From Serilophus lunatus (Eukaryota > Chordata > Aves > Passeriformes > Eurylaimidae), in the NCBI GenBank assembly GCA_013399895.1, contig VXBA01002855.1:1205979-1269978 (forward strand): a DNA stretch of 64,000 bases. The letters are read 5' to 3'. Position 1 is the stretch's first letter. Each line of letters starts with the position of its first letter. Shown piece by piece: positions 50,734 through 63,555 of this stretch. The notes beneath the pieces were generated by a model. That model made no database searches, had not been told where the DNA came from, and was given only the letters and a program-made list of their open reading frames with translations. A program made the position numbers and the translations under genes.

Positions 50734-51197
50734 GAAAACTCCGGAATAAAAGTGTTATTATATGCCTTGATTATTCTTATTACCTTAATATCTCGAAGCT
50801 TATTCTAACCTTAAGCAAACTCAGAAAATAAAATAAAAATACACAGTGTCTTTTTCTTCCTGTGATAACATCCATTCCTATTGCTTGGGCGTCTCATCCT
50901 TGATACTGCTGCAATCACCAGATACTAAACAGAGTCATCTTGTGATAAAATACTTACACACTAAAAACATATTCTGACATTTTAGGGATTTTTTTAGGAG
51001 ACTGATCTTCCTGATTAAGAGAATGACAGACCCATGACTAATACAGTTAGCAAATTCCATATACTGCAACTTAACTCTTAAGATTCACACTATGTTTGGT
51101 ACAAAGGATGTGGTTTACAAAGTAACAACCATATTAGCTGCCTAAACTAGGGGGGGTACATTTTAACAGCATAATTACCTATTCAAAGAGAAAATAT

Positions 51198-51212
51198 TAG
51201 GGTTAGGGTTAA
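51198..51212 (+). repeat. Short interstitial telomere-like repeat
   Basis: The + strand reads TTAGGGTTAGGGTTA, two and a half perfect vertebrate telomere units, about 260 nt downstream of the PDE1A stop. It is too short to separate telomerase-mediated break repair from chance. Confidence 0.7.
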
Positions 51213-51473
51213 TTCTGTTTTGAAAGTTTACCTTATTGTCCAATAGCAAACAGGTATTTACTCAATACACATCTTTAAACTACTTTCCAATTGTTCTTCC
51301 AGTTCAACTAAAGTATATCATGTAAAACATTTTCTAATAGATAACAAATAGCTGATAGCAAGAAGCTGATATTTGTTTATATCAAATAACTTCTATTTGA
51401 TGGGTTTTGGACACTTCTGCTTTCACACAAGCCTGAAGAAACTGTCTTACGCTGGTCTTTTGTACACCTTATT

Positions 51474-51859
51474 TCAATATTTTACATTACTGTTGATGTT
51501 TAACAGGGAGATACCAGACACTGCTGCAGCTTCGCCCTGGGCAGCTTCATTAGACTGGCTGGTGCTCTGTGATGAAGCATTACCATTCAGTGGGTCTGTA
51601 TTCTGTGTTTCTTGCTGGGCATCGGTGAGATCTTTCTGGTTCGGATCAGAGTTAGTGCATTTTTCTGAGTTGGATTCATCACTCAGAGGAGTGTCGAAAG
51701 AGACTACTTGGAGGACGATGGATCTGGGAGGACAGGTTGTACCATCACTTCCCTGACTACTCTCATTTTGTATCCTTGTTGTCTCTTCCTGTAACTGTGC
51801 ATCTGTGGAACTTCTGCTTTGGTCTTTTTCCTGTTCACCAACATTTTCCACAAGTTCTT
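51474..51859 (-). CDS. PDE1A: PDE1A terminal exon encoding a long C-terminal tail
   Basis: On the minus strand the acceptor TTGCTCCTCTTTGTAG places AG at 51861-51860. The exon starts with AA, completing the Glu codon whose G ends the exon at 60805, and continues for 127 codons to TGA at 51474-51476. It opens ELVENVGEQEKDQ, which resembles the mammalian PDE1A tail segment EDLVNAEEKHDE as I recall it. The mammalian tail stops soon after, whereas this one runs on for over 100 residues rich in Ser, Thr, Gln, Asn and Asp and ends NINSNVKY. The tail is hydrophilic and probably disordered, with no catalytic residues or membrane segment. Identity follows from phase match and order with the upstream PDE1A exons. 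The reverse-strand frame over the same bases is a shadow. Confidence 0.85.
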
Positions 51860-54800
51860 CTACAAAGAGGAGCAAAATAGGTGAATTAGATAAAAAGGAT
51901 ATGCCACAACTTTTTGATTTCAGACTAGTGATGGATAGAGCTGCACACAGGAACACTGTGAACATGAGGGCATGCCCACTCTTGCATTTAATATGGCTCA
52001 GATTCTGCTTCCGATTGCACTACTGCAACTGAACCATAGTGGTCCTCTTTCTGGTTTGAGGTACCTCTTTTTTTTTGGCCATAATACAGAGCAAGGAGCA
52101 TCAGCATCATCAGACACAAGGTAACCTGAAGGATGGGAGTAGGAAGCATGGACTATGAAGAGCAGAGCTCATCAGTTCTGCAAGAGAGAGAGGGCATGGA
52201 GGGGAGCACCTTGCTGGGGAATTGAAGCCCTGAAGGAAATTGGCCTATCAGCCTGGAAAAGTCCAAACCATCAGCTCATACAGAGCTTCAGATGGAACAA
52301 GTTATAGGGGGTTATACATGTGCTACTCAGTACTGCTACCATTCTGGCTAATGGCATGTACAGAACAGGAAGGAAGAACTAAGGGGGAAATTGTGCTTCA
52401 GAGGACAGCAGTAACACAAAAAAATAATGTTTGTGGAAGGCTCTACGCCTTGCTCTATTGCAGAGACTTGGGGAAATGTACAAATTAAATGAGCCAGAGA
52501 GTAAAAGGAGACAGAATAGAACAGCACAGAGAGGTAGTACCAGGATTAACTAGAAGATGAAAAAAACCAGAGAATAGAAAACTTGTGATGGCAAGTGAAG
52601 AGTCCAACATTAAAAAAAAATGTAATACCTTCATGGAAGCTAATTTCTCTTGCCCTTAGAATCCATAATTCATAAATTTAGATTTTAATATCTGTACACT
52701 ACCATAGAAGATACCAAACACAATTTAAAAAGTGAGAGCACTGCAGTTTGAACAACACTTGCACAAAACAACTGCATGAGATCACATTAAATTGCTAATT
52801 TGGCTGTGTACACTATCTTAAGGAAACCAAGCATTGGGATATTTACTGAGTTCAACTGGCAGCTCCAAGAAACTCTGATTGTGAGTGACCAGTCCAGATC
52901 CGGACAAGAAGTGATTGCATATGACAACCCAAAGACAGCCCACACTGTAAGCACATTTTTACCACATCAGCATTTAGCACCACCTCACTTTTTGAATCCA
53001 GAGAAAAGTCCCTCTGAAGTACAACTCCGTCTGTGAAATAGGATAGAAAGGAATACCTCCAAACCTGAACTGATGTGTAGAAGCACTGAATTGCTAAATA
53101 ATTTCCTTCTGTTGTCAGTTGTACTTTCCAGTATATTTTTTAAAAAACTCAAGAATTTTAAAATTTGAGCAATTTCAAAATTGTTAAGCCATTTTTCCCA
53201 AAACTTTAGAGACCTGTTTGTTTTGCCTATTGCCTTTGAACGAGTGTGAGATTATTCCAAAAGCCAGGAAAAAAATAATATTTGAGAAAAATATTATCTT
53301 TTCTAAGTGTGAAAAATACTGTGAAATTCTAAAATCTTTTGATTTAAAACTATTTCTAGACATTAGTCTTTTATGATGATAATAATATCTTTATATTGCA
53401 TATCATCAGTGGCATTTTCTATAATTTCTGCTGTCCTGTCACTATGATGAAACAGTGTTATCTAGCACTCTTTAAATGAGGCTGAGATTGGGATGGTGAC
53501 CACATAACTAAAATTCAAGTAAGTCACTGATAAGTTAATACTATTAGTGTAAGAGAAATGGAGCTGGCATGATGTTTGATCCCCACTGCTTCACAGTAAG
53601 AATTGTAATATACAGTGAGGCAGTTTCTATCTCCAGCCAGCCACAAACTGCCAGGACTCTCTGAGAGCAGTGAAAAAGGCTGCTGACCCTCACCCTGCAC
53701 TGGGCTGCTGGGAAGAGCAAGCTTCCCCTTCCCTATGGGCACATGTTGCCATGGCCAGACAGAGATGGAAATGGGGTATGTTAAGTGAACAAGCAAGGTA
53801 ACTCGGCTTTTACAAAATTGACAATATTCAATAATAAACAGATGAATAAGGTATGCAAGATTAAACAACATCTTGGCCCTCAGAAAAATTCTTCTTTTTG
53901 GATGAGTGGATCAGTTAGGCCCTGAACATCTTGGGAATTATATCCTTTCAGATAAAGAAGGCAGACGTGTGTTGTGCAGTACAGTGAAATCAGGGTATGT
54001 GTTACTGTTGCTACTGGTTTTGCTCTCTCTGTTTTAAGAGTCCTGGAAGCCAGGCCTGTTTACATGTATGCAACTGTTTGGTAATGTTTTCTTTACAAGA
54101 AAAAAATTTGTGTGAATTCATCTACAAAACAAATGGCTTCTCCTAACTGGTCTATTAGGAGTGACTCCACCTCATCCCTTTCTTCTGTATTTCTGTGCCG
54201 TTTCCGAACTCCAGCCTTAAAACATGGTCCTTTATGAGAAGGAACACTAGCATTTGACACATAAACATGATAGAAATGGCGTTGTTCCTCTCCTGAGTTT
54301 AGGCTAGGCTGTTGGCAAAATAATTGTTATGCGTTCCTTTATTTGGAAAACTGGCAGGACTCATAAGGCAACAGCTAAATTTCAGAATAGATGAAAAATT
54401 CTGGTATTCAGTAATTTTGCACCTACAGAAAATGTCGTAACTAGTGAAGATGACTTCTTTCCTCTCTCCATTTCAACTGATTCTACTCTTCTTTCATTGT
54501 CACTGTTTTTGTTTGGGGTTTTTTTCACTTAAGAGGTGTCTGGAAATTGAATTGAGTTCTTTAAGTTCTTTTTTTTTTATTGTTTGCTGAGTGAATGACA
54601 GCACTGAATCCTTTTCAGCCCAATGAAGGACTAAACTGTCCATGAATACTAAAACTGCCACGAGACTCAATTTTTATCACTGTAATGTATGACTGTGGTC
54701 TCCACAGTATCACTGCTTTGCTGCTACGTAAGTTCAGGAGAGTCTGCATAACCAACTAAAATACTGCTTTCCATCAGCTCTGCTCTGTTACTGCCTGTGT

Positions 54801-57800
54801 GTGCAGCAACACTTTCAGGACATAGTCTAAGGGGTTAGGAAGTTTTTCTACATTTTTGAACTTTCTCTTCTGTGTGTGTCCACCAACTTTCTTTTCCTTG
54901 CCTTCCCGTACTGAGGAACAGCATCCAAATACTATCATCCATACAGTACAGGGCTTATAAGTTACCTGACTGTTTACAGCAACTGTATCACTTGAGTGTG
55001 TAATGACTTATCAAGAGTGGAGAGGAAAAATGCAAAAGCCACGTGTAAGCAGGACATCTCAAATCAGCTAATGGCAGTGATTGCCACAGCACTAAACCCC
55101 TGTAAAACAAATAACTGCTGAACCGCATTGCTATTTTCATTGGTTGGGTTTAAAATAAGCTACCATAACTTACTGTTACAGAAAGACATAATGACAGGAA
55201 AGTTTCAACAATTAGAAAACCACTGAATTAATGAGGAAAGCTGTTCATCTTCACTAAGAATTAAATTACTTGAGTACTCTGTAATGAAGAATGCTGTGGA
55301 GGTTATGGGCTCTCTGTGTTTATTACCACAAGCGGATTTCTAGGTTTGTCTGCCTTCTTTTTTACTGTAAAACAAAATTCCAAGAAGCAGTGACAAAAAA
55401 AACAAAACCAAGAAAACATGGGAAGGAATTGCATCTCTCTAAATGACATCAGCCATTTTAAAGACAAGGGGAAGAGACCAGCACAAAACACGGAAATTTT
55501 GCAGAAGATGAGAGGTTTGATGCTGGTGCCTCTGAAATTCCCACGTAAATTTGAGACATGTCCAAATTTGCCCAATAACTGTGATTTTTCCCAATAAATC
55601 TTCCATTTTCAAACCCGATAAAACACTGCAGTAATCTACAGTTATTTAGACTCTAAGTCCTTCCACTTTCAACTCCTCACACAAATTTCACCACAGGTAT
55701 CAGAGTATATAAAACTACTGCAAACCACATAATACAATGGCACTTAATGTTACAGCATTATGTCATATAGAAAAAGTAACAAAGACTTAATTAGCTACTA
55801 AAAAACTTTTCACTAAAGGATTTGGTTGAAAATAATTTGGTAGTTTACGGTTTCCTAGGGTTGCTACCTCTGCCTTTTTACTTCCCTTTTGCTGTTTAGC
55901 TGTAATCACAGGGGCTTGAATGTTGGAACTTCCAGGGCAGGGAATGGAAGGGACATGCTGCTCTGAGCCTACTAGAGGGAAAAGGTGCTTTCAATCATGT
56001 AGACTGTCATGTGCAGAGGCATACCAGCTCTCTGGTGTGTACTCCAGGGAGATACAAAACAGGTCCCATTATTAGGTCAGTCATTACTTAATCTGTGATT
56101 TACCAAGTACTGCTGGTTCCAAATGTTTCTTTCTACTCTTAAACTCATTCATTGCACTTCCTCAGACCATGCTGAAAAATTCTCCTTTTCCCACTGATCT
56201 CAACACACTTCTGAATTAGCTCAAAAACTGCTTATGACCTAAGAATTTTAGCACTGCGATTAAAATCACTGTCACTGATACTAGGTGGGACACTTTTAGC
56301 CTCCTAAATTGATTTTTCTCCAACAGATTAAAACAGTCCATTGGGGTAGATTTCATGTGCCAAACTGTCAGTCAGTTTGTGTGACTGTCACACACATCCT
56401 CCCACTGCCCACCCTTCCTAGCAGCTGCTAAATCACATTAACATGCTATCAGATCATCACTCTCAGATTTTCACATTTCAGCAGCTGCTACTCTCTTCTT
56501 ATTAGTGACTCTGCAGAGAAAAGCTTTCAGACAAAATGGAATTGAACCCTGTGGTTATTGTGACTGGAAGTATGCAGGACTGAAAGTGCCTGAGGGGAGC
56601 CTGTAGGTATCATCAGAGATCTTTCAGAAGAGACATTTTTTATTCAAAATTGCTGCCCCTGGAGGATAAAAAAAGATGATCTCTACTCCAAAGGTGCAAT
56701 AGTTGTAATTTTTTTCATATTTTTACTCTCAAAATTAAGCAGAGGACAATGTGAAAGAGTCATTCAGCCACACATTTTTCATCCCACCTTGATAAGGTCA
56801 GTTATCCCAGGCACATACTTTCAAGCCATGCAGCCCAGTGCACTGCCAAAAGGTGTTGAGGATGTTTGTCAGTGATTATTTTCCATACAAATAATGCAAC
56901 CTTTGTCGGGTCCTGTAATACTTAATTCTTTAGAAGAGTTACATAAGCATAAAATGAGAGCAAGCAACTGCTTGCAAGTTGCAAGAACTGCTGTTCTATT
57001 ACCCTGAAAATGAATGTTAGCACGTTTTAATGATAGGCCCATTTGACTGGCAGCCGGACTCTTGGTGAGTATGCTGTTTTCTCTTGTGTTATTATACGAG
57101 CTCAGGTGAGTGTCCTTAGCTGCCTGTGCCTCTTTCTGTTCACTGAAAAGTGAAAATAATGATACTTATTGATCCCTATCACTTTATTTCCAATGATATC
57201 TACTGAACGGATGGTGAGCACAATTACCAGTACATACCTTTGCACTTGTTAAAGAGTACCTGAACTTGCTGACCAGCAATTAGTAAATCTTTAGTACATT
57301 TTTATAGAAAGACTAAGCAAAGATATAAGAATTGTAGGCATAAGGAATAAAAACTGTATTTTTTAAATAATGAATTATTGTGTTACAATTCCTCTATGTT
57401 CTAAGAACGGCACCATGAAGGATCTTACATGATAGTTAAATCTTTCCCAAGTTCTGTGGTTTTTATAGCTTTCTCAGTAGACCTATCACTTTCAGACCTT
57501 AAAATCCATTTAGTAAACATCTTGTCTAATGAAAGAACTTCTCAGATTCATCTGAGTATATTTACAGCCTATTTGCTCCAACTACCGCAATTGCAAATAG
57601 CAGCCATCAACAATATGTCTTGAAAAAAGGACAAGATGGGATAGTATCTTTATCACCATGATGAGCTGAACAAAGACAGATTATTTGGTGATTGGGGCTT
57701 GGAATATTAATTAAACATCAAGGCTTTCAAATCAGAATCCCAGATGTTTGATCATTATGGTAATTCCCTGTTAACAGCGTTCCCTGAAAGGCCTGAGAAA

Positions 57801-60800
57801 TATTTCTTTAATTCTCCAGTGGTGAAAGGTTGAAAACCCTTAGGCTACAGAGAACTGAGCTCCTCTGCATCAATTATACAAGACATGGCCTTTTTAGCAA
57901 AGTGGAACTATCCTATCTGTTAAGGAAGCTTTCAAACAGCTGCCTAGGTAGATAAACCTCTCCTTATTGACACAGGCCTTTCCAAAAACAAAGCATGCTG
58001 TTCCTTGCACAAGCTGTTTGCTCTGAATTAAATCTCAACAGCAACTATCTTTTCAGGGAGAGGTAGCACCAGTATCCCCAGGAAAACTGCCCTGTCAACA
58101 ACACAGTCAGTGAGGATTGATCTTCTGCTCTGCATCATCTGGACATAAGTGTGAGATCATCTTCTCGAGCCCTTGCTAAGGAGCCCTTGCTCCAGCTGAA
58201 CTGTCTCTCAACAAGTGCCACATGAGTAATGTTACCCTGAAAAGATGAGAAGTTGGAATGAGTTCAAGTAATTCTCAGGAAATTATATGGATTGCTGCTA
58301 GTTTCCTTTCTAAATCCCTTGTGCATGTGTAGTACTGCATTTTATAGACTCAACTTCTCCCGAGTCTGTGAACTAATTTGGGAACAATATCCAGTGTTTG
58401 CAGAGACCATTGACAAGAATGCAGATGGTTCTTTTAACAGCACAAGTTCTGTTTGTTGTAGTCAGTTCAGGAAGAGTGTATGAAAATCTACACTAAAAGC
58501 CAGTCTTCTTATTGCTACAAGACACTGTCCTCAAACGTGTGACCTCTTCAGTGTACTCAGCAATTCGTGACTCATCATAAATTATCTAGCTAGGAGCAAT
58601 GATAGCAATAACAACACTCCTTTCACCTAGCAGTGATTTATCCCTGATCTCTCTTCTGTCAGTATGTGCTCCTAATAACTTATGATTAAAAAACAACTTC
58701 ATACACGTGCCCAGGGAAACCTAAAGACTTTTCATCAAGCAGTAGACTCAGAGAAGGTAACATGAGATCCGGACAGGATGCATCTAAACATCTGAAGTGC
58801 AGAGTCTCAGGTTATTCACTAACAAGCTTTGTCAAACTTTACAGTAATCTAAAAGAATTTCAAGTGGAAAGAGGATGTATTGGAATATTTTTTATTCTTT
58901 ATTAGATGTTCATTTTGCAAAGCCTCATTAAGGATAAATCTCTCCCCCTCCCGAGAGGTTTAAAAAACAGATTCAACTACAATCACAAAGAGACAATACT
59001 ATTCATCAGGCTCTGACCTCAGTATCAGCTATTTTCACTTACCCATTTGCTTTCTTAATGTAGATTTTACTACAATTTCATAATTCTGCTCAGGAAATAC
59101 TTAGACATACTTCATTAGTCAAGTTGATGGAAGAAAAGAAGGTTAGGACAACCACAATTTCAACAAGTCCATGGAGTCTTGAACACTAACACCTTTGTTT
59201 TTCACAGCAGAAAGCATGCTCAGAGTTTCCTGGATTTTGCTGGGCCTCATATTAATATTGTCTGCATAGAGAAACAATCTTACTCAGAAGAATTCTTAAA
59301 TATCTTGCTGTGAGAAGCTTTGTGTTTTCCATGGCTGTCAAAAGACCAGCAAAACTGGGCTAAATAGATCAGTCATTTATGGAGCACTACAAAACACTGG
59401 GAATTAAGGGGAAACAACAGTGTTATTTGATACCACTGTACACCTCCAAAACAATATACCAAAAAGCTGATTGTACCAGAGTCAAACCGACTAGTTACAC
59501 GTAACTGGAAACGGCAAACTTTCAGATGACAAGTTCTTCTTTCTTCCATATTGAAGGACCTTGCACGTCATGAGCTCAGGGCTGCTTGATTTCTGCAGGC
59601 TATAGCTACATGGCCTTGGGCACTCTTGATAGTCATCTGTTATTACTGATCACTGCAAATTAGAAGCTCTGTCCTTTTAAATCCTCAGTATTAGTTGGGA
59701 AAGACCAAATGAGGCAATTGGTTATGTGAAGCTGTTGACAAAGAAGGGACAATATTGGTCAAGTCCTCTCACCTGCCTCTTCTACTTAAGTCTTTGTCAC
59801 AATAGATCTATGGAAGTTTGTTCTTAATATCCTCCTAATGAGAATATTCATTTGCAATTTAGCACTAAATTAGATTTTATCACTGTTCTGTCTTGTCTAG
59901 CACCCCCTTGAGAAAAAAAAGATGTTGATTTGGATGATGAGATGAAAAACAAGGCTGGCACTGGGTTCCAGGATATCATTCCCAGCTGTCAGTATCAGGT
60001 CACATTCAGCAAGACCAGCCTCAGCAGTGATATGCTATGCTGAAATATTCCAGGTACTTACTCAGAAACAACACAGACTGTGGAAACATATTCCCAAATG
60101 GCATTCATTTAAGCTGGATCAAAGCTAGAAATTCTGTTCAACAATTACCACAAAACATTTCACTCAGATAGCTGTAACTCCAGATGATTTTCAGGTATGG
60201 CTTAGGGATCGAGATGCTTGATTCAGGTTTGGCTTTACTAACTATATACTGGCAAATGAAGAGTCACTGTTTGCCTCGCTTAGGACTAGTACATACAGTG
60301 ATTGCTCAAATGTTTAAATCCACTGGGTAATTTAAATAACTGCCTACAGCATAGTCCCAAGGAGCTTGCAATACTCAATTTTGTTCCATACAGAGGGGAA
60401 CACATAGCATTTCTAATAGCAAAGTACAACTTTTACATTTCTAAAGAAATGTGGCAGCACACACTACTTTGAATTGTTGATTTTGGCATTTAAAGCAGAT
60501 GTCAGTACTACTTACAATTAAATGTGCAAGAATGCACATTTCTAAACCAGATCTCTCAAGGTAAGCTGAGCACCATAGGGCCTTATGGTACAGGCTACAG
60601 GATTTACTCTCATTACCTAACCACCTACATCTCTTTATACTTCCTGGGAGAGTGAAATAGGACCATTTAAACAAACATTAAAACATAACATATACAAATA
60701 TAAGACAAATACGTATTTTTACAGGTTAACAAAATTGAAAAAAGGAAAGTAGGTGAGATCTTAGGGAGTAACCTACAAAAATATTCCACCTTAATATATC

Positions 60801-60804
60801 ATAC
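51860..60804 (-). other. PDE1A: PDE1A last intron (8.9 kb)
   Basis: This intron is bounded by a GTATGA donor (60804 downward) and the TTTGTAG acceptor ending at 51860. I looked on the minus strand for an alternative last exon like the mammalian short form and saw none I could support. Content is AT-rich with no recognised repeat. A GTGTGAC/GTCACAC palindrome sits at 56378-56394. Confidence 0.8.
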
Positions 60805-60989
60805 CTTCTACTGCTAATTCTTTCCATCTTTCCTTGTTTGCTTGAATGATCTTCATCAAGTTGTCCTTAAAGCTCCTTAGGTCTACAGTTGCTAGAGAAT
60901 TTTCTGTGTGAGTCCCTCCATCACCTGTACTTTTAAAACCAGGTCGCCTTTGTGCTTCAGCATTGCTTACTGCTCCCAAACTATTTTGG
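60805..60989 (-). CDS. PDE1A: PDE1A penultimate coding exon in this isoform
   Basis: This exon is 185 nt on the minus strand. A long T tract and TTGTGCAG give the acceptor (AG at 60991-60990), and the donor is GTATGA at 60804. The first base completes a Gly codon from the upstream exon, 61 codons follow, and the last G starts the Glu codon finished in the terminal exon. Residues 31-61 hold SLATVDLRSFKDNLMKIIQ followed by NKERWKELAVE. These align with human PDE1A SLAAVDLKSFKNNLVDIIQ and NKERWKELAAQ as I recall them, and much less well with PDE1B or PDE1C. The first 30 residues (QNSLGAVSNAEAQRRPGF and onward) are the variable linker after the catalytic domain. PDE1A hydrolyses cGMP and cAMP under Ca2+/calmodulin control. 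The catalytic and calmodulin-binding segments are encoded outside the window. Confidence 0.95.
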
Positions 60990-63434
60990 CTGCACAAGGG
61001 AAAAAAAAAACAAATTATGAAATAGTCAGGCAATTTTAATAATATACAAACAGTTGATTTGAATCAAGTTGCTTAGGAAGTATCTTGAAATAATAATTTT
61101 CACCAGACAGTGCATAAGATACAAGATGCCTTACTGACCTTTTTCCAGAGAATTCTTGAGAAAAAGTGTGACAGCTGAAAATATATTACTTGCAAGCTGA
61201 TTCTTGAAAGAAAACTTTATGCAATCATCTTCTTAGATGTGTTTTTGAACAGTGAATGGTATCTTTGGGGCTCACAGGAAAGGTATCTGATTGTTATTTT
61301 TTGACCCATTTAAAAAATGGAAGACATGAAATGGGTAAGTTTTGCTTGAGCTGAAAATTCTCCTCAAGCTACATGCCTTCAAATGTAGACAAAGCAGGAT
61401 TTAGTATAGTGGCTTTAAAATTCACAAAAAAGCAACAGCACCTATTTTACACGTAAGGTAAAGTAGACATCAAATTGATTATTCGTATGTTCTCTTTTTT
61501 TTTTCCTTAGGATTAAAAAATCAGACCTATTTCCAATCTTGTAATCATGTCATAATAGGTTTTGTTTACTCAACTGTGATGCATAGTTTGTCTCATTGGT
61601 ACCACAGACAAATGTTAATATGCATATAAATGGTTTTCCATTTAGCAGAAAACAGCTGCAGTAAGAACTACACAAGAAGAGTTAACGGTAATTTCCGTGT
61701 GCTCCAGAGATGTTGAAGGGGATAGAATGGACAGAACAGACTAAAATCCTAACGTTTTCCAGGCACTACAGTGTGTGTCACATAATATTCTCAAGGCATC
61801 CACTCAGTAATGTTTGTGCAACTCTGCTGGCTCAGACTTTTCTGTATTATGCTTATAGGCTCTCCATTCTCTTATTAAGTGTGGCTTTTGATTCCATACT
61901 AATTAAAAGTCCCTTTATCCTCCACCTCACATAAGGAAGTTTTGCTGGATAATAAACCTTTGTTCATCTACCACTCAGTCATGAACAGCAACCAAAGATG
62001 CTAATCACTCCTTTGTGAAGAAGTATGTAAACAAATTTGTTATCAATAATAGCTTAGCACTGCTTCCCAAAACACTAAGAACATTGTCATAAATACCTAA
62101 ATCTAGTAACTTCTACTTACTTCTAGTGATGCCTAAAAACAGAGGAAGAAAACTTCCAAATAATAATAATAGACATAAAAGAAAGTGCAGATTCTTTAAT
62201 AAAGCTTCCAGATCCAAAAACTTGCACCAACTCCCCTTATCAGACCACTTTTATAAGACCCATCAATCCCTAAACCCTCAACACACTCAGCCAGGCTCCT
62301 GTCTCGCTCCTATGCCCTTCCCTGGAACTGCCCCTGTAGAGTTTCACTGAGCCCAGAGCAGAGACAGTTTTAGGTCTAACCCAACCCTGAGGTGCCCAGT
62401 GGGGCCAGCTGCTTTTATGGTGTCCCTTGTGTCTGGGAAAAAATGGAAGAATAAAAATGAAATCCATAAGCAGAAAATCTTCAGCATTCCAAAGGACAGT
62501 GGCATTGTGGGAAAGGCCTAACAAGAAGGCCCATGTGAGAAACTGTGCAGTCAAGCTGAAATTCCAGAAATATGTGAAAAAACCTTAAAGCATCACTAGT
62601 AACCAAAATAGACCTAGGTTTACTATTTTGCTACTAAAATCTGACTGATGTCAGCAAATGAAAAATTTTCCTGCAGAGCTATCATATTAGTAACCTCAGT
62701 TAAAGGTCAAATCACAGTCTTAAAATGAAAAAAAAAAAGTGATAACAAAGGCAGTATTTGTAAAGGCAGTATCTGATTATCCGGCAATGCTTTCAGCATG
62801 GAGTCACTCAGATTACACTATCTGTCATAGCTAGTTTGCTTGATATACAATTTCTATCATGATGAAAGATCATCAGCTTGATGGGCAACATCCCCCACCC
62901 CCCCATCTCACTTACATTGTATTTAGTTTCTTTCAAGTGAAATATAACGGTAACCAATTTCATCTCAAGTGTCAAATAATGCTAACATGGAAATGTGAAG
63001 TACGAAAGTGACCTACCACATAATAAAGAACAGAAAAAGAACTGAAACCACCTTCATCACCTCTACTTCCAATTGTCTCTCTAAAATAAAAGAATGACTT
63101 TTGGTACTGTCAATTAAAATCATACTGAAAATTGTTTAAGATAAGAAACCCAAGAATTTCAATAATCTATTGCAAAGATTATATTGAAAAATAGAAAATC
63201 AATTTCGTATTTTATATGTGTTTACTCTGATCGCTGTGGTTTGGCCTTTTAGATGCACAGTGTTCAGTCAACGGAGTAATAGGACATTGCAAATACAACG
63301 TAGCACCACAGGGTGGCAATACTGCACAGCTAGTTATGTGAGCTTCCCAACGGCTGAAATAATTGAGACCACTCTGAGAATAACACTATTATGTGAGCTT
63401 ATGTTAGTTCAATAGCTAAGCAGTGTATTCATAC
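60990..63434 (-). other. PDE1A: PDE1A intron (2.4 kb)
   Basis: This intron runs from a GTATGA donor at 63434 to the T-rich acceptor at 60990. I see no further exon or recognised repeat, only a short poly-A run and a C-run near 62.9 kb. Confidence 0.85.
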
Positions 63435-63555
63435 CCGGGGGTCCCAAATGCAGGACTTTCAGATTTTGACGCTTCCCCTATAAGAGGCATAACAATTTTC
63501 TCCATTGAGTCCGTAAGAAGAGAAAATGTTGGTTCTACTATGAAATCAATGAAAC
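63435..63555 (-). CDS. PDE1A: PDE1A exon at the end of the catalytic domain
   Basis: This exon is 121 nt on the minus strand. The acceptor TTTCTTCTTTAG places AG at 63557-63556, and the donor is GTATGA at 63434. The first two bases complete a Gly codon from upstream, 39 codons follow, and two bases (GG) remain. The translation begins FIDFIVEPTFSLLTDSMEKI and continues VMPLIGEASK. This is the signature end of the PDE1 catalytic domain, and human PDE1A has GFIDFIVEPTF there as I recall. PDE1C has FTVLTDMTEKIVSPLI instead, so PDE1A fits best. The rest (SESPAFGTP) starts the variable linker. The metal-binding His and Asp residues of the HD domain are in upstream exons right of the window. Confidence 0.97.

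Larger units (their letters stand above)
49947..51473 (-). other. PDE1A: PDE1A 3' untranslated region (predicted maximum)
   Basis: This is AT-rich sequence downstream of the PDE1A stop on the minus strand. ATTAAA variants occur at 50728-50733 and 50382-50387, and AATAAA at 49947-49952, so the transcript may end at any of the three. The region also carries a short telomere-like repeat near 51.2 kb. The extent is inferred from signals only. Confidence 0.4.

Noticed and set aside
51373..51756. 127-codon open frame on the + strand
   Set aside because: It overlaps the PDE1A terminal exon on the opposite strand, and the minus frame has phase-matched splice context. This is its shadow.
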